Notes under the pieces: model-generated
What the model was told of the DNA's origin: nothing
Databases searched by the model: none
What the model saw: only the letters and a program-made list of their open reading frames with translations
Part shown: positions 11,767-24,009 of the stretch, in pieces
Numbering within the stretch: the stretch's first letter is position 1
Layout of the letters: the number at the start of each line of letters is the position of its first letter
NCBI GenBank assembly: GCA_000697665.1
Contig: KL197721.1
Coordinates: forward strand, 453,376 to 517,375
Length of the DNA stretch: 64,000 nucleotides
Reading direction: 5' to 3'
DNA from: Jaapia argillacea MUCL 33604
Lineage: Eukaryota; Basidiomycota; Agaricomycetes; Jaapiales; Jaapiaceae
Program-made: the position numbers and the translations under genes

Positions 11767-12880
11767 TCAGAACATAAGGGTTCCAGCAGAACCAGGAGTC
11801 TCTCCCAGAGGATCGCCCACACCGATCTCTTTCACAACATAGTAGCTGAAGAAGAGGTATTTGAAGGAGAGGGCGAGGCCAGCATGTAGTAATGCGATAA
11901 CGATGACAATGAGACGGGTTGCTTTGGCTTCCGCCTGAACACCGAGAACGATGAGTTTTCGTGGGTTAAGAAGAGAGGTTGAATGACGTACCGAGGCCAA
12001 GATGGGATATACATTGGCAACGAGGAAGTAGCCAGAAAGACCAAAGGCGATGCCAACCAAAATCCAGCGCAAGAGTGGGACAGGTATTACGCAGAGGATC
12101 TACGAAGTCGAGATGAAGGCCAGTTCCACATTTGCCGTAAATAGAAATCTCGTCGAGAGCACTCACCGCAACAGGGATCCAAACAAATTGCCCATATCCC
12201 CACACCGCGACAGCTTCTACCATACTCCACTCCCCAACCCCAAGCCACCTCAACGCCAACCAAAGTAAGATCGGAAGTGCGAGGCCATACGTGTACACGA
12301 GCGTTACCGCTATTGATAGCAAGCCAAAGTCATACATGACTGGTGCCCCTGGATCCGAGAGGTACGATGATATTGAGGAAGCGAGGGAGGAGGAGAGGAA
12401 GAGTGCGAATATGAGGGTTGTTAGGGTCCAGAAGGGCCCGTAGAGATCGGCGGAGGGTGTGAGGTGGGTTGAGAGGTATGAGGATGAGGTGGGGAGGAGG
12501 GTGGTGTAACATCTTGTTAGGACCTATTAGTCGCACATTAGGGAACGGGGTATCGGCGTAGTCAAAGGAATCGCTCACGGTTTTGGTGTCCACATCGAAG
12601 AAGGGTTGGTAGTATTCGACTGTCCAGAATCCGCCCGTACCTGGCGCCCGTCGTGTCTGCTGAGGGATTGATTCTGGTGCAGGGGCTGCGTTTCCCGACT
12701 CGTTTCCCAGAAAAGCTGTCCTATGGTTCAATAATGTTGGCCGCCTGCCTGAAGCTGCCGTCGCTCACATTTGAACTGGAGACCGCCCTCCTCCAGTCGC
12801 TGGAGGGGAGTTTAAGAGTCGATTCTTTGCAAAAAGAAACGAATACTTACGTCGTCCGCGTCTACGGATACATAAGCCAT
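11767..12880 (-). CDS. Yip1-domain family Golgi membrane protein (YIPF1/2-like)
   Basis: Minus-strand, multi-exon. The N-terminal exon reads MAYVSVDADD and the next gives RLEEGGLQFK, like the acidic N-terminus of YIPF proteins. The family signature GGFWTVEYYQPFFDVDTK follows, then ADLYGPFWTLTTLIFALF and about five hydrophobic segments (YDFGLLSIAVTLVYTYGLAL, AVWGYGQFVWIPVA, WILVGIAFGLSGYFLVANV, TRLIVIVIALLHAGLAL). The clear introns are gtgagc...ctaatag near 12530-12590, gtgagt...cgtag near 12110-12170, and gtacgt...ttcag near 11935-11990. The junction between the LQFK exon and the next (about 12700-12760) does not close with a normal-length intron, so that part is unresolved. Yip family proteins bind prenylated Rab/Ypt GTPases in early secretory membranes. 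Confidence 0.82.
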
Positions 12881-13202
12881 GGAAGTCGTTGAAGTCGAGG
12901 TGAGGTGGCGCAGTGACTCCGCCTGTTGGGTCAATAACCGTCCAACTTAGGAAATTCCCGAACTTTGATTGTGGCTCGCTTTCTTCAAATTCAAGTCACC
13001 TTCGTCAAAGACTTCAGTGTCCTTCCCATCCGTCGAAGAGGCAGGTTGGACGCGTCACGACGCGTAATCTGCGGCCCTTTTCAACCTTGAACTTTTCTCC
13101 GCCTTCGGTAACTCTTCTTCAAGCTTGAAGGGGTTTGTTTGGCCCTTGAAAGGCTTTTGTGATTGTGCCACGCACCCATCGCATTTAAAAGGGCAAGCGA
13201 CA
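12881..13202. promoter_or_regulatory. shared divergent promoter region (YIP / permease)
   Basis: A 322-base interval between two head-to-head genes, so both promoters must lie here or overlap their 5' ends. No TATA box was recognised; an A-rich tttaaaag sits near 13186 before the permease ATG. Confidence 0.4.
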
Positions 13203-16041
13203 ATGTTAGACCCCGTCGAAAGATCCCATCCTCTCCAAGACTCCCCTCGCAAGAGATCGAGGACTTCCAAAAGTATGGAACCGCCAGAGTCACCTACAAA
13301 CTCTTGGATCGCCATCGAGCCTCCAGCTTCTGGCCCGCGCCCACCACAGGCCCAAGACCCTTATAGTATGTGTGTAGACTAGACGTATCGATCAAAGCCT
13401 AACACATTCTTTAACTCATTCAGCTCCGCCCCCGACTAATCCACCCCCAAGTCTCTACCCCCCTACATTCGGCGAAGCCCAGTTCGACATCGTTCTCCGC
13501 AGACAACGCACTCGTCCGATCGGAGGTGGTGGGCTCAAACTAACCGCAATACCTTCTCGCTTTCTAAATCTCTCCAACGACTTCGAGTTTTCCGGCTGGG
13601 GAACTGTGTCTCATCTTGATTTGGCTCCTGATGATCTTGGCAGAGGAGAGGAGACCCTGCAAGGTATCAGGAGGTCCAGAGTGTTGGGACAGTTCATGGC
13701 TAGTGCGTTGGCAGGGAATGATATCCTTGGAGGAGTGTTCTATACGCTGCCAGCTGTTGTCGGGGTAGCCAGTGTTTAGTGTGTTGAATTCGGTGCTTTT
13801 AGAAGTTCATATAGTGACACCGATCCTTATTATTCCAGCTCGCCCATATCTTTGCTCGTTGCCGCCTTGACCCTCTTCCTATGGCGTCCAGTGATGGAAG
13901 AGCTTGGTTCTGCACTGCCGATCAGCGGTGCACCGTATACTTACCTGTGCGCATCCCTTTCTGCCCTTTTATTCCTTTCGTCGACTAAATCCCTTGCAGC
14001 CTTAACGTGTCCTCAAAGTCCCTGGCACTTGTCGGTGCAGCTCTTCTCCTTCTTGATTTCGCAGCCACAGCTGTAGTATCAGCCGCCACTGCAGCAACGT
14101 ATCTGGCAGGCGAAGTTTCACTCCCCTTCCCTCCTTTCGTAGGGGCCATTCTAGTGTTGGTAATCTTCACGCTCATCAGTTTAAGTGGGTTGAAAGAGAG
14201 TGCGAGGATTGCATTTGCTGTTTTGGCCCTTCATGTGAGATAACACCAAATCATTTCTGGGAAGCGATTGATTGGTGTACAGGGCGTGACGATGATGGTA
14301 TTATTGACAGCTTCGGCTGTCCATTGGGGTCGGCATGGAAATTCTCGGCTCAAGGACAACTGGATAGCGGGTCAAGCGTCGTCTGCACCACGGATCGCCA
14401 CCCAGATCTTCTATGGGGTCTGTATTGGTATGCTTGGGCTGACCGGTTTTGAATGTATGTACCCCACCCTTCATACCTTCTTCTGTCTGTCATTTAGTGA
14501 CCTACTTGTATATCAGGCACTCCTGCCTACACTGCTAGCATCAAGCAGGGTCGATACCCCCTCGTCCTTCGCAACCTACATCTGTCAGCGATGTTCCTCA
14601 ATGTTATCACCATGTTGTTCGTTTTTGCTGTTTTGCCTCTGGATGTTATTGTGAATGGAGCGAATCTTCTGAGCGTCCTGGCTGAAGTGGTACGTTTGTT
14701 GCATTCGAGTATATGACTTCTTTTTGAACCTCCCTTTATTTGTGTGGATAGGCTGCGGGGAGGTGGCTGCGTACTTGGGCGGTGGTGGACGCCGTTGTCG
14801 TTCTGTGTGGTGGGGTTTTGACAGGTATATCCCTCGTCGACTTGGTGATCTTGGGTTTACCTCTCCTTCAGGAATTTTAAGTGCTTGCGAATTACTGGAA
14901 CGCCTGGCACATGATAGAGTCCTCCCGGCGGCGTTCCTCAAATCACTGCCTCTAACTGGCTCTCCTCATGTTGCCATCATTTCCTTTGTCGTCTTCAGCG
15001 GCGTTCTATACGCCAGCTCCGGTGCCAGCCTCGCTATCATGTCAAAGATGTGAGTATCTCTACGCTGTAAGCCTCGATCTTCTAAGAAATGAGTTCTGAG
15101 CCCGACGTCTATAGGTTTTCGTTGGTGTGGCTCACCGTGATGATGTTGTTCCCGCTTTCCGCCCTGTTGCTCAAGTTCAACCGTGGTCGGTTGCCGAGAA
15201 CATCTGTCACGTCCCTGTCCGTCATATTCTTCACGATTGCAGTTGCCTTGGCCATTTCCGTCGGTAACATCGTCATCGACCCCACCACTGTTGGGTGTGT
15301 ATCATCTCCTGCTCCCCAAATCCACCTGACAACCACTGACCTTGCTTCCAGGTATTTTGCAATTTACTTCATAGCAATCATCATACTTTTCTCTGCATGT
15401 CAAAACAAGGGCCTTTTCGTTCGCTTGTTCTATTGGGCGTACGACCAAAGTCCTGTGATGCAAACTTGGTCGTGGACACGTCCTTGGAGTGAGAGGTTGG
15501 CCAAGTTGATGAGGAGGATGAGGAGGCAACCTGTTTGTATTCTTTGTAAGACTGATGAGGTGAGTGCGAGTTGATATGGTTTTGTCTGGTATGATTGTGC
15601 TGATGGTGGTGGGATAGATCAACCATTTGTTCCAGATGGTGCTATATGTCCGACAGAATGAGGAGACTGCGTGTTTGAAGTTGGTTCACTTTTATGACGA
15701 AGATGAGGGCCTTCCGTCTGAAATGGAGGCGAATTGGAAGAGTAAGTCCACTTCCTTGTTCTACTGGGAATATCTGCCTTACGATACGTTGATATGTAGT
15801 TCTCGACGAAGCCTTCCCCGAGATGACCGTTGACCTGGTCTGTCCTTTCTGTCTATTCGCCTTCGATAAACCACTGACCTTTTCTCCTTAGATCCTAGTG
15901 AAGTCCACATTCAGCCCTGTCAATGTCGCTGCTCTTGCCCATCGCCTTCAAATTCCTCGTTCTCTGATGTTCATGAGCTGTCCCGGCCCAAATTTCCTCC
16001 ATTCCGTCGCCGACTTTGGCACTAGGATTATTTGTCTTTAG
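13203..16041 (+). CDS. APC-type amino-acid permease with extra C-terminal soluble domain
   Basis: Long multi-exon gene. The cytosolic N-terminus (MLDPVERSHPLQDSPRKRSR) is followed by SRVLGQFMASALAGNDILGG, the usual first helix of APC superfamily permeases, and about twelve hydrophobic segments, such as LLVAALTLFLWRPVMEELG, LALVGAALLLLDFAATAVV, AILVLVIFTLISLSGLKE, IFYGVCIGMLGLTGFE and FAIYFIAIIILFSA. Introns are short with good GT-AG ends. After the last membrane segment there is a tail of about 150 residues, INHLFQMVLYVRQNEETA through KLVHFYDEDEG, VDLILVKSTFSPVNVAALAH and PRSLMFMSCPGPNF, with an alternating beta/alpha pattern like a USP-type domain. Substrate specificity cannot be read. Confidence 0.85.
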
Positions 16042-16236
16042 GTCCTTGGCTCACTAGAAACCTGTATAATTTGTACTTCATATCTCGCTGTAATTCCTTT
16101 AGTTCACACTTTTTGTAGGTTATTCGAGGGCTGTAGCCTGTAGGCTGCAATAGGTTAGGGTTGTGTGACCGTGATGTCATTTATGTCACATTTTTTTTCA
16201 TGTCCGTGACCTCCGTGACTTTATCTCGTGCTGGAA

Positions 16237-18006
16237 ATGAACGCTGTCGATATTCGTTCACACAAAACGCAGCTTGTCCTGACTGCTCTGTCGGCGTCTC
16301 TGGCAACTGTTGGCCTCATCTCCGCGTACAATACTTACCGAAAGCGAAAAGTCCGAAGAGCCCTTGACGAGGATGTGCGCAGGTCCATCGCTGCGCTTGA
16401 CGAGCTCGGAAAGGTAAACGAGATTCCCAGACCTGGAGGATTGTATCGTCCACCTTCGCCTCAGTCATACCAGGAGATTGAATTGAATGGGGATGAAGGA
16501 TATGATGAAGAGTTGATTCGAGAGCAGTTGGCGAGGAATTATGCTTTCTTTGGGGATGAGGGGATGGCGAAGGTTAGGGCCGGAAAGGTAGTCATCGTTG
16601 GGTGTGGAGGTGTCGGGAGCTGGGCGGCTATCATGCTTGCCAGATCGTATGTTTTGCATCTTTTCTTGCCTTCCTTGAAGGAGATGTCGATGATTTTTCT
16701 ACCAGTGGGGTTTCTCACATTCGATTGGTGGACTTTGACTACGTCACATTGTCGTCGCTTAACCGACATGCCACCGCTACCCTTGCGGATGTTGGTATGC
16801 CCAAGGTGAAGTGTATAGAGAGGACGCTGAAACAAATATGTAAATGGGTTCGGGTGGAGGCTTGTGTGGATATCTGGCGGAAGGAGGAAGGGGGACTGTT
16901 ACTCGATGACGCGGATTGGGTCATAGGTGCGCGCTCCATGGGATCGTTTGAGTGCTTTATGAACCTATGTTCTCTTGCAGATGCCATTGATAATATCACC
17001 ACTAAAGTTGATTTACTGAAATACTGCTACGATCACAAAATCAAGGTCAATTCCCTCCTCCCGTTCGTCTTGCTCTTGATTCACACCCCCTTACCAGGTC
17101 TTCTCCTCAATGGGCGCAGGTGCAAAATCCGACCCCACCCGCATCCAAATCAGCGATATATCGTATACGGTGTACGACCCCCTAGCGCGGTCGGTGAGGC
17201 GACGCCTCCGAGCCGTAGGTATCTCAACAGGCATCCCTGTCGTGTATTCGACCGAAGTACCCGGAGAGGTGAAACTGCTACCCCTCCCCGACGAGGAGTT
17301 CCAGAAGGGGAATATAAAGGAGTTGAATGTATTTGATGATTTTCGAGTTAGGATATTGCCTGTCATTGGTGAGATCTCCCGGGTTTCCTAGTTGTCCTAT
17401 GTTCCTGATTTTGTCTCTTATTCTTGCTTTCGGTGTGTCTAGGTCCGCTACCCTCGTTATTCGGCCTGCATATCGCCACTTATATCATTTGCGACTTGGC
17501 TGGCAAACCCGTCGCTAACCCACTTCCGATCAAGAATCGTAGGAAGTTGTATGAGAGGCTCTTACGGGACCTCCAGACGAGGGAGAGCAGGATGTTGGGT
17601 GAAGTGATCAAGTACGCCCGCTTCCTTTTGAGTCTTCCCCTCGCACATCCGACTGGTTTTTGTCCAATTTTCCAGTAAGCTTCCGATAGACGAAGATGAC
17701 GTGTGCCTGATCTTCGAAGACATCTACCTAGGTCGATCCGTAATCCCTCCTCACTCCGTACCTACTCGCCCAGTCCTTGTTCGCTGGGACGTTAACCTAC
17801 CCCTTACACCTGATAACGTAGTCGTTATGGAGGCTACCGACGCCGATAAACATCTGGATAAGTGTGCCGCGACCAGGTTGACGAGTGGAGCTGGAGGGAA
17901 GACATTTGAGGGGAGTGATGTCGAGGAGATTTGGGGGGAGGAGACTGTTGGATATGTCCGGAGGAAGGCGGAAGAGATTATTCGGGTCAGGGAGGTCTTT
18001 TTCTAA
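16237..18006 (+). CDS. tRNA threonylcarbamoyladenosine dehydratase (TcdA/TCD family)
   Basis: Six exons with good GT-AG introns. The start is the ATG at 16237. An N-terminal hydrophobic helix (QLVLTALSASLATVGLISAY) suits anchorage in the outer mitochondrial membrane, as for yeast Tcd1/Tcd2. The ThiF/E1-like nucleotide fold follows: VVIVGCGGVGSWAA (ATP loop), IRLVDFDYVTLSSLNRH, a truncated E1-type DAIDN and later VFSSMGAGAKSDPTRI. The family ATP-dependently cyclises t6A37 of tRNA to ct6A. The C-terminal part (PVIGPLPSLFGLHIATYIIC, then KLPIDEDD) also matches the family layout. The family assignment is strong; whether it is the Tcd1 or Tcd2 orthologue is not decided. Confidence 0.9.
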
Positions 18007-18639
18007 TCCTAGGATCCTACCGAGGGACTCGGATGTACATCAGGAAAAAGGTTTTTGTCAGATAGCTCCATGAGGTGCCCAGTAGCACTTTGTAGTCCCA
18101 GTTGTGCCTTGTAGCTGCAAATGTGAGTCCGGGAGCCTGTGGTAGACACTGTAGCTCCTGGTTTGTCTCTGTATTGCAAGGTAGTATGCCTTCTCGAGAC
18201 ATAGAACAACACTGCGCAGTGCCATTACGACGTTGGCTACTTTGCGTGAACCCCGCAAACATAGCACAACTCGGAAGTGGTTGTTGCAGACACTCTGAAG
18301 CACCCAGCAGTGACGAGCACGGACGAGAACAATCACAAGAATGCATGATGAGCACTTAACACCATTCATATTAGAAAACTTAACTACAAGGACGGAAATC
18401 TGGGTTACAAAATGACACTAAACGACATGATTTTTGTCATGTCCAAAGAGGGGTCAGTGGTTCCACTCAAGTGCCCATAAGGTGGCAGTTTCGAATGATT
18501 CGAAACGTTGAGGAGAGAAGGTGAACATGCCAGTATCCAGGTTGGGTTAACGGAAGCAACCCGAGATACAGAAGTACGCGGGGAAATGAGCTGAACTGCA
18601 GCCTGTGTGCCACAACTCTGAAACCGGAAAAGAAGTCAT
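18007..18639. other. intergenic, no supportable gene
   Basis: No coding structure recognised. A run of gtag-rich words lies at 18085-18170. Confidence 0.4.
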
Positions 18640-18960
18640 CACCAAAAAAGTTGGGCAAAATCGGTTGAAGGGCTTACCTTCCCAGTAAACTCTGCAACTT
18701 CATGGATGTCGCAGTGAAAAAAGAATGACCCTGGGTGACCACGAGCAGGTGGTGCCACTGTTGGCCGTTTGTGTTCGACTCGGATGTCCTTGCTGGCATC
18801 CCAGTTCGCAGCACAGTCCATTTGTTTCGGCTAAAGGACGCCAGATTCAGGAAGATGGTCGCGAAGGATTGTAGTGATAATCCGGTGGTGAGCGGACGCA
18901 TTACAACAACGACGGACCCAAACCGCTGAAGCTGGAGGTGCGCGTCGTGCGTCATGTGGC
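18640..18960 (-). pseudogene. possible multicopper-oxidase (laccase-like) 3' relic
   Basis: On the minus strand PGSFFFHCDIHEVAEFTGK resembles the last copper motif of fungal multicopper oxidases (usually G-x-W-F-x-H-C-H-I-x-x-H). A gtaagc donor follows at once. Upstream, YHYNPSR and NKWTVLR echo the N-P-x-R-R-D and W-x-x-L/I-R segments that normally precede it, but they lie in different frames. The expected second His of H-C-H is Asp, so if the reading is right this copy would not bind copper normally. No other copper motifs were found nearby. Low confidence. Confidence 0.28.
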
Positions 18961-20156
18961 GGTCAACAAACCGTGTTTTCAAGCGGAGTTTCAACTTTCT
19001 CGTTGAAACGCCTTCGCGTTTCCTCCTGACAAACTCTGCATCCCTTGTTTCTTCTATTGCCGAGCTTCGTCGCCATTAATTCTTGAACTTGGTCTTCCAC
19101 CCAAACCTCCCTACCACTCAAGGGCGTCCTACAAGATTTCTCGCACCCGTTGAGCCCGCAAACTTCCGCGATGGTGTTACAGCTTCAAATTGAGCCGCGA
19201 CACTTCGTGGGCTTCCGGAGTCGATTTGCAAGTGTTGGCTTGTTGACTGGCCCCTTGCTTTAAAAATTATATGCCCCTCGTATCCTTCTGCTCCCTTGGG
19301 CAGTCTGTCACTCGCTGCCACTCCCACCATCTGGACCCAAACCCTCACTTCGTCCTCGTCTAGAACACCATCATCATCTGCGTGCATGCTCAAGTGCCTC
19401 TGGGGTGGAGCAAGAATATCCGATAACCCTCCCTCCCTTCTGTCGAGAGCTCCTTCCATCCCCTGACGTTGCTTTTACGGAGAGACTCGACGCATTCGAC
19501 AGAGTGCTCCCCTATGGTTGTCATCGCCGGTTCCGACCCCTACCCGTCGTCGCTCTTGCTCATGTGTTGCCTCTCTGCTGCCCATGCCCTCGGAACTCAG
19601 GTCGGAAGAAGATCATCAAGAGCGTGGGGCTCCGCAACATGCACAACAAGCTGCCTTCCAACCTCAAGCCCCGCTGTCTGTTCCATGCTGATCTCAGGAA
19701 GTATGATGATGAATCGATGGAATGGGACAGTGGTGCAGAGGGGTGATAAGCCCTAGGTTTCGGACGTTGTGGGCAGGAATCGTGTACCCTTCCTCACCTG
19801 TAACTCTCTCTGGTTCCTTGACCAATGCATGATCTATCTGTTTTCTGTTGCTTTTGATCTGGTTCGATGCAAGTCTGAGGATATCCACACAGAGGAGAAT
19901 ACCTACTAGGGTGGCTATATGTCACTACAGAGGATACATAGGGCTACGATGCTACCTGGCTACTGATGTACATTGTTTTTATCTGCAACTACTGAGAGGT
20001 ATTGGGAGCTACATAGTCCATATCTGGAGCTACGGTAAACTATATAATCGGGGGTATACCACCTGGGTATACAAGCTACTAGAGCTATCTTGGGCTACCT
20101 TGCAAAGCCGTTTTTTGCTGATGTAGTGTGGTAATTTATACGAATGCGTACTTGCT
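18961..20156. other. intergenic, ctac-rich stretch
   Basis: No gene recognised. From about 19905 to 20100 the words gctac and ctac recur many times (ggctacgatgctacctggctac is one cluster). Confidence 0.35.
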
Positions 20157-20612
20157 ATGGAATCACTTTGCGAAGAGGTGAGTCTAATCGTATGTGAGAC
20201 CGTTCTATCCAAGGCAACCAGAAAGTCCATGTCTATAGGTGAACAAATCGCAGATGGGTTTGAGGAATGGTACGAGGGACTTACCACGCATGTCCAGAGT
20301 TCTCGATAACGAAAAGGTCTGCTGGAGTCCCTTCCCTCCCCTTCCTGAACAATCTCGTTTCATTCTAAGGCCAAATCGTTGCAGATTTTCTTGTTGGTAG
20401 ATGAAGAGACCATCCGACAATACAAATCCAAACCAGCAGTCGAGATCGAGCCTCGAATCCACGAGTTGATATCTCGAGCTGAGAAGGGTATCAAAGGTCT
20501 TCATAAACGCCTGCAAGCCAAAGTACTTTCCTTTCTTCCCCCCCTCCGACCCCTTTCTCCTTCTCACACGTCAATTTCTTATCCACCCCTCACCCTCGCC
20601 CCATCAGGTCGA
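20157..20612 (+). pseudogene. SPC19: SPC19-like DASH complex subunit, 5' part, cut by a retrotransposon
   Basis: Exons 20157-20177, 20239-20316 and 20385-20522 join in frame through gtgagt...ctatag and gtctgc...ttgcag; a fourth exon begins at 20608 after a ccatcag acceptor. The protein starts MESLCEEVNKSQMGLRNGTR, then DLPRMSRVLDNEKIFLLVDE and EIEPRIHELISRAEKGIKGL. This follows the Spc19 pattern (D-F/L-P-R-L-x-K-V-L, E-I-x-P-x-I, then L-L-S-R-A-E, then coiled coil). Spc19 belongs to the DASH/Dam1 ring that couples kinetochores to microtubule ends. Five bases into exon 4 the sequence is interrupted by an LTR element lying in the opposite orientation; the gene resumes at 28743. The identification is from memory of the family profile. 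Confidence 0.68.
20608..20612. repeat. target-site duplication (left)
   Basis: GTCGA directly before the left LTR, identical to 28743-28747 after the right LTR; 5 bases is the usual size for Ty3/gypsy elements. Confidence 0.9.
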
Positions 20613-20906
20613 TGTCAGCAACAAACAACAACCAGGGATGTGACTGGCAGCAGCGCTGGATGAAGAGTGCGAGTAGCGATCAAGGAGTAATGAGGTCAAC
20701 CGATAACACACAGGAGTGGCTGGTTTGGAATAGACCAGCTCAAGACTGGGGTTTGCATTAAGATGGTACAAGCTTATATACTACATGACGAGCTAAGAAT
20801 AGTCTGATGGTGCAATAAGGCGTCATACTGAGATCTTAACGCTACTGGTCAGAATGCCAACGAATGTTCTATAGGTCAGGTGATCAAAGGTAAAAAGAAC
20901 GTGACA
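20613..20906 (-). repeat. LTR (left; 3' LTR of the element)
   Basis: 294 bases, starting TGTCAG and ending GTGACA (short inverted ends TGTCA/TGACA). One difference from the right LTR. Confidence 0.96.
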
Positions 20907-20949
20907 TTACCCCCCTCTCAAGGTCCATGTCCTCATGGATCATCGTTAC

Positions 20950-21550
20950 AGTCCAAGACATCAATAGGCAACATCCAAACCTGCAAGGAACGCAGTATCA
21001 ACCGTTTGGGCGGTCTGTAGGCCGGATGTTCTCGATGGAACTTCTTCATCAAATCCTCTCTCTGCTCTTTCACAAACTTCCAATCCATCCATTGATTATC
21101 CCCAGAAGGTTGACCCTTCCATTTTACCATATATTGGATACTACCGTTGTGTTCCCAGTATTGGGTAAGGGCTTCGATTTCTTGCTCGGAACTGTCACCA
21201 ACAACAGTGGGAGGAGGTGGGGGTTGTTTCTGGTTTTTGAATTCACCTTTTTTATATGGACGGAAGTAAGCTTCGTTAAAGACAGGGTGGATATGTCGTT
21301 TCTTCCATTTGGTAGGAAGGGCGAGTTCGTAAGCGGATCCATGTTGTTTTATAATTTTAAAGGGGCCGTATCGTTTGTTGTCCAATTTCTTCATTGGGCA
21401 ATCTGTCGTAATATTCGTAGCTTCCAACCAGACCATGTCACCAATCTTGAATTGGTGCGAGTCAGACTTCTTTTGATCGTAGTACAGCTTCATTTGTTCT
21501 TGTGCCTTGGCCATTGCGGCTTTGGCATCGTCCCAAGTTCTACGCATGCG
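20950..21550 (-). mobile_element. chromovirus part: integrase C-terminus and chromodomain
   Basis: A chromodomain-like segment with YMVKWKGQPSGDNQWMDW, the Tyr/Trp cage pattern of chromodomains, preceded by the GPFKI-type integrase tail (GDMVWLEATN, KRYGPFKI). In this family the chromodomain is thought to steer integration toward marked chromatin. Confidence 0.9.
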
Positions 21551-21619
21551 ATCGTGGAAGTCCTGAACAGACTCGTTGTTCGCCTTTCGGCGATAGTTGA
21601 CTCCGGTCCAAGGATGTCA

Positions 21620-22560
21620 GCTGTATAATAAATAGAAAGGAGAGTATCCCATAGTGGAGTGTGGTTTGTTGTTGTATGCGAATTCGGCCTGGGAGATCCA
21701 ATTGTACCAATCATCCTGCAAGTGATTGATGAATATGCGGAGGTAGAGTTCGACCTCTTGATTTGCATGTTTGGTTTGTCCGTTTGTCTGCGGGTGATAA
21801 GTGGTCGATGGGTTCATACTGATTCCCATAAGGCTGTGGAGCTCCTTCATGAAGTTCGACACGAATTGAGTTCCTCGATCACTGACGACTTTTCGGGGAT
21901 ATCTGAATTCACACCACCATCTGTCACGAAAAAGTCGAGCTACTCCAGGCGCAGATAATTCCGTGGTGATGGGAAGGAGTCGTATATTTTTGGCTAGGTG
22001 ATCGGTGATGACGAGAAGAGCATCACATCCCTTGGAAACAGGTAATGGACCAATGATATCAATCCCGATTATTTCTCCAGGTGAATCCGGTATTTGGTTT
22101 GGGTGCAAAGGAGCGTTTGCAGCACCTCGATGAGGTTTCGCGCATTGACAGTTGACACAGCCTTCAACATACTTCTTGACATCATATTGAATTGTAGGCC
22201 ACCAATAATCTCGAGTGATCAATTGATGTGTTTTGGCGGCGCCGGGATGTCCTGCTTCGGGTACGTCATGGTGGTGTCGAATAATTTCTTCGCGGATCGT
22301 CGGGTCTTTCGGTACATATATCCGGTCCTTCCATTCTATTATTCCGTCATGCTCCTCGAAGCCTGGCTTCTTTGTTTGAAGAGCAATCTCCACCGATTTA
22401 TCTGTTTTCCTTCTAGTGTGCTTTATCATTCCCAGGATGGCAGTGTCACTTCCCTCGAACACGATCTCGTTTGATCTCATCCAATGTTGGAACCAATGCG
22501 GCTTCAGCATCGTAATATCCTTGTTATCGTCTTCCCTTCCATCGTCATGATCGATACGAC
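21620..22560 (-). mobile_element. chromovirus part: integrase
   Basis: An N-terminal HHCC zinc-binding region (H-x4-H ... CVNCQCAK) and a catalytic core with GIDIIGPLPVSKG, SDRGTQFVS and the TYHPQTNGQT stretch typical of Ty3-type integrases. Confidence 0.93.
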
Positions 22561-22599
22561 GGGACAGCAAGTCGGCTTTTGTATTCTCCTTGCCGGCCT

Positions 22600-23980
22600 T
22601 ATGTTGAAGGGTAAAAATGATATTCGGCTAATTCCGTGTACCAACGTGCTTGTCTTTGGTTGAGTTTCTGCGGAGATCGGAAATACGTGAGGTTTTGATG
22701 ATCGGTGAGAACCTTGAATTCTTGTTCTGCACCGAGAAGGTAGTGACGCCATTCCCTGAGAGCTTTCATTATCGCGAGCATTTCTTTGTCGTAAATTTCG
22801 TAATTTCGTTCAGCATCGTTCATGGATTTGGACATGAAAGCGATCGGAACCCATTTTCCTTCTTGATGCTGAGAGAGTACAGCTCCCACGGCATAGTTGG
22901 AAGCATCCGTTTCTACACAATATTTGTCGGTGTTGGTCAGATGATGAAGGACGGGTGTTGATGTGATCGCCGTTTTAAGCTTCTCAAAAGCTTGCTGTTG
23001 ACTATCTGTCCAGCGAAAGTCAGTTTTGCCGGTGAGATCATTTAGGGGTCGTGCGATCTCACTAAACCCCTTGATGAACCGTCGGTAGAAGTTACAAAAT
23101 CCGAGGAAGGATTGAACATCCCGTTTGGACCTCGGCAACGGCCATCTGAGTACTCCCTGAACTTTGACTGGGTCGAGAGAGATTTGTCCTGTGGACACGA
23201 TGTGTCCCAAGTATTCCACGGTTTCCTTCTCAAATTCGCATTTCTCCGGCTTGAGGTATAATTTATGTTGTCGTAGTATTTCCAGAACCTGTCTGGTGAC
23301 TCGACGATTTTCTTCCAGTGTTTTGGTGAATATCAATATATCGTCCATGTAGACGATGACATGACCATCATTGATTAGTTCACAGAATATTTCGTTCATC
23401 ATGGTTTGAAACGTGGCAGGGGAATTGGTTAACCCGAAGAACATAACTAGAGGTTCGAACAACCCTCAGTTTGTCCTAAAGGCGGCCTTCCATTTGTCTC
23501 CTTCCTTGATGCGGATATTGTTATATCCCCAGTGAACATCAAGCTTCGTGAAGTATTTGGCGTCTTTTAGTTTATCGAACAATTCTCCAATGAGTGGAAG
23601 TGGATAACGATTCTTGATCGTCATCTCGTTGAGTTTTTGGTAGTCCTGTACCGGTCTAAGTCATCCATCCTTTTTCTTGACAAAGAAGAAAGGGGATGCC
23701 ATAGGCGATTTGGAAGGTCTAATACGTCCAGTTTTTAGATTTTCCTCCAGGAATTCATCAAGTTCCTTTTGTTCACTTGGTGATAGTGGGTATAGTTTGC
23801 AGTCCGTAGGTGTCAAACCTGGTTTCAATTCTATAGCGTGATCCCAGATCCGTGAATCAGGAGTATTTTCAAAGTCCTCCTTGGTGAAGACGTCTACGAA
23901 GTCATGAAATTGTGGAGATACAATCTCTGTCCAATGCTTCTTTTCACGTTTTGCTTCTGTGTCAATAGCCAATTGTGTTG
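22600..23980 (-). mobile_element. chromovirus part: reverse transcriptase and RNase H
   Basis: Ty3-type RT blocks including VYMDDILIFT (the YxDD centre), FGLTNSPATFQ and LGHIVS, followed by an RNase H-like domain with ETDASNYAVGAVLSQ. Confidence 0.93.
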
Positions 23981-24009
23981 ACAATGTACTAGTGGCCCAT
24001 GTGAAATTA

